Source of the DNA: Gavia stellata
Lineage: Eukaryota; Chordata; Aves; Gaviiformes; Gaviidae
Reading direction: 5' to 3'
Assembly (NCBI RefSeq): GCF_030936135.1
Contig: NC_082606.1
Coordinates: 4,039,255 to 4,103,254 of the forward strand
Length of the DNA stretch: 64,000 nucleotides
Part shown: piece by piece, positions 62,837-64,000 of the stretch
Layout: each line of letters opens with the position of its first letter
Numbering within the stretch: position 1 is the stretch's first letter
Position numbers and translations under genes: made by a program
The notes under the pieces: generated by a model
What the model saw: the letters and a program-made list of their open reading frames with translations, nothing else
Told to the model about the DNA's origin: nothing
Databases searched by the model: none

Positions 62837-64000
62837 CCTTACCCATAAGCAATTTGCTTCTGATGCTTGGATATTTTCAGATATGTGTTAAAAGCAGAAG
62901 CAGCCTCAAACTGAATGGGAAGGGAGCTGTATCATCAATCCCAGGGCTGGTTACTGGGAGCACACACACAGCACCCCAGACTTTGCTGGGGCAGAGGAGC
63001 AAATGAGATGGCATCTCCATGTACCTTCTCTTCCCTGTAAATCTGTGCCCGTTTACTACAAATTAGACCCCTTTTGACTCCAGATTGACCTATGCCGTTC
63101 AAATCAAAGGATAAAACAATCAAAACAACTTTTGTACCTTTGACATAAAACTAAATTTCCTCATGTCTCCTGGAAAAAGAGCAGCACTGCTCAAAAATGC
63201 CTATCCTCATCACTGGAGAGCTTGTCTAGACTGGATTTAACAAGAACTGAGCACAGGCATGGGTCTTTCAGAGTATGTGCTTGGGTCTGTTTTCACAGGG
63301 TACTGAAGATTTGAAATACAAGCGTATAAATTCTGTGCAGGTTCAGTACACTTGAGTGGAGAATAACTAACCACGAAAGGATGTGACCTTCCAAAATGAC
63401 TTTTAGCTTCAGTTCAAAAATGCCTGTTTTGTGTGAATAATACAGAGGATTCTGTACATTAAGTGACAGATGCACTATATTTATACACGGGAAGCAGCAA
63501 TTGGCATTTCGTTACAGATGCCCTCACCTCACGCTCACTGAAATTTTCTATTTCAGGCGTTGCAGAGAAGGGCAGAGCAGACATGGGCTTGAAGGAACTA
63601 CCCTTTCTGGAGGTCTGAAGGAGATGGTAGTGGAAAAGAGGGAAGGAAAAAAGTAGGAAATCATATACATAAGAAGAGACAAGCAGAGCAAATGACAAAA
63701 ATAGCTGTTGTCAGACTAGGCAGAATTTAACCAGCTACTGCGTGTTTACATCAGTTATTTTACAGAAGAACTGAGTTCCCAGAGGCTCTATTTCAGCTGA
63801 AGATGTAGCTGAAAACTGGGCTCTGTAGTATATTCTGGTTTCATGTTGTTCTGCTGAAGAGTTGCCCAAAGCTACTGCATGGAAATTCCCAGTCATCTTG
63901 CAGCCTGAAAGGTGTTTCCTCTTAAAGGCATGAGCTCTGCTGAGAATCATCTATAGTGTGTCAAGACATCATTACTGTGTGCGCTACCAGCACAAACTTG

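Larger units (their letters stand above)
60243..62852 (-). mobile_element. CR1 LINE, 5'-truncated, ORF2 largely readable
   Basis: On the - strand the copy starts within the ORF2 endonuclease (about WVRMRGKANKADI at 62849) and ends with the CR1 3' UTR and terminal GTGATTCTGTGATTCTG at 60243. It carries endonuclease and reverse transcriptase, the whole 3' end, and lacks the 5' UTR, ORF1 and the N-terminus of the endonuclease, as is usual for CR1. It is richer in GC than the surrounding intron and lies in the same orientation as PSTPIP1. No target-site duplication is evident, as is common for CR1. Confidence 0.95.
54910..64000 (-). other. PSTPIP1: PSTPIP1 intron 3 (partial, more than 9 kb)
   Basis: I searched both strands for the remaining N-terminal residues (the FKDAFW and EERYGKEL motifs of the family) and found none. 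The stretch is therefore taken as one long intron running past base 64000. Besides unremarkable sequence it holds the CR1 element at 60243-62852. Moderate certainty: a very short or diverged exon could have been missed. Confidence 0.7.

Overview
The window is vertebrate nuclear DNA, almost certainly from a bird. It holds two intron-split host genes with GT-AG junctions, CR1 LINEs (one about 2.6 kb long, plus 3'-end fragments), a probable avian LTR, and worn MIR-like SINE remnants. Nothing looks bacterial or phage-derived. The species cannot be fixed from the sequence. The gene pair corresponds to human 15q24.3, and by known synteny to chicken chromosome 10.

Layout. Positions 1-20010 carry TSPAN3 (tetraspanin-3) on the + strand. 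Exons 2-7, the stop codon, the 3' UTR and a poly(A) signal are present; exon 1 and the promoter lie before base 1. Positions 20010 to about 34200 are intergenic, with a probable solo LTR (22004-22680), a 25-A tract and SINE/LINE scraps. From about 34200 to the right edge the window carries PSTPIP1 (F-BAR/SH3 adaptor) on the - strand. I assembled twelve coding exons in one open frame, matching human exons 4-15. Exons 1-3 (about 71 N-terminal residues) and the promoter should lie beyond base 64000. The last 9 kb is PSTPIP1 intron and holds the long CR1 copy in the same orientation as the gene.

The two genes converge tail to tail, as they do in mammals, but nothing indicates that they act together. 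TSPAN3 is a four-pass membrane protein. PSTPIP1 is a cytoplasmic membrane-curvature and actin adaptor of blood cells.

I found no previously undescribed biological system. The items most worth a second look are: a serine in bird PSTPIP1 where the human PAPA-syndrome variant A230T places threonine; two strong intronic G-quadruplex motifs; a 22-bp perfect palindrome and a C15 run in the LTR; a CR1 copy whose ORF2 is still readable apart from about three frameshifts; and a short protein-like open frame at 27246-27407 that I cannot identify.
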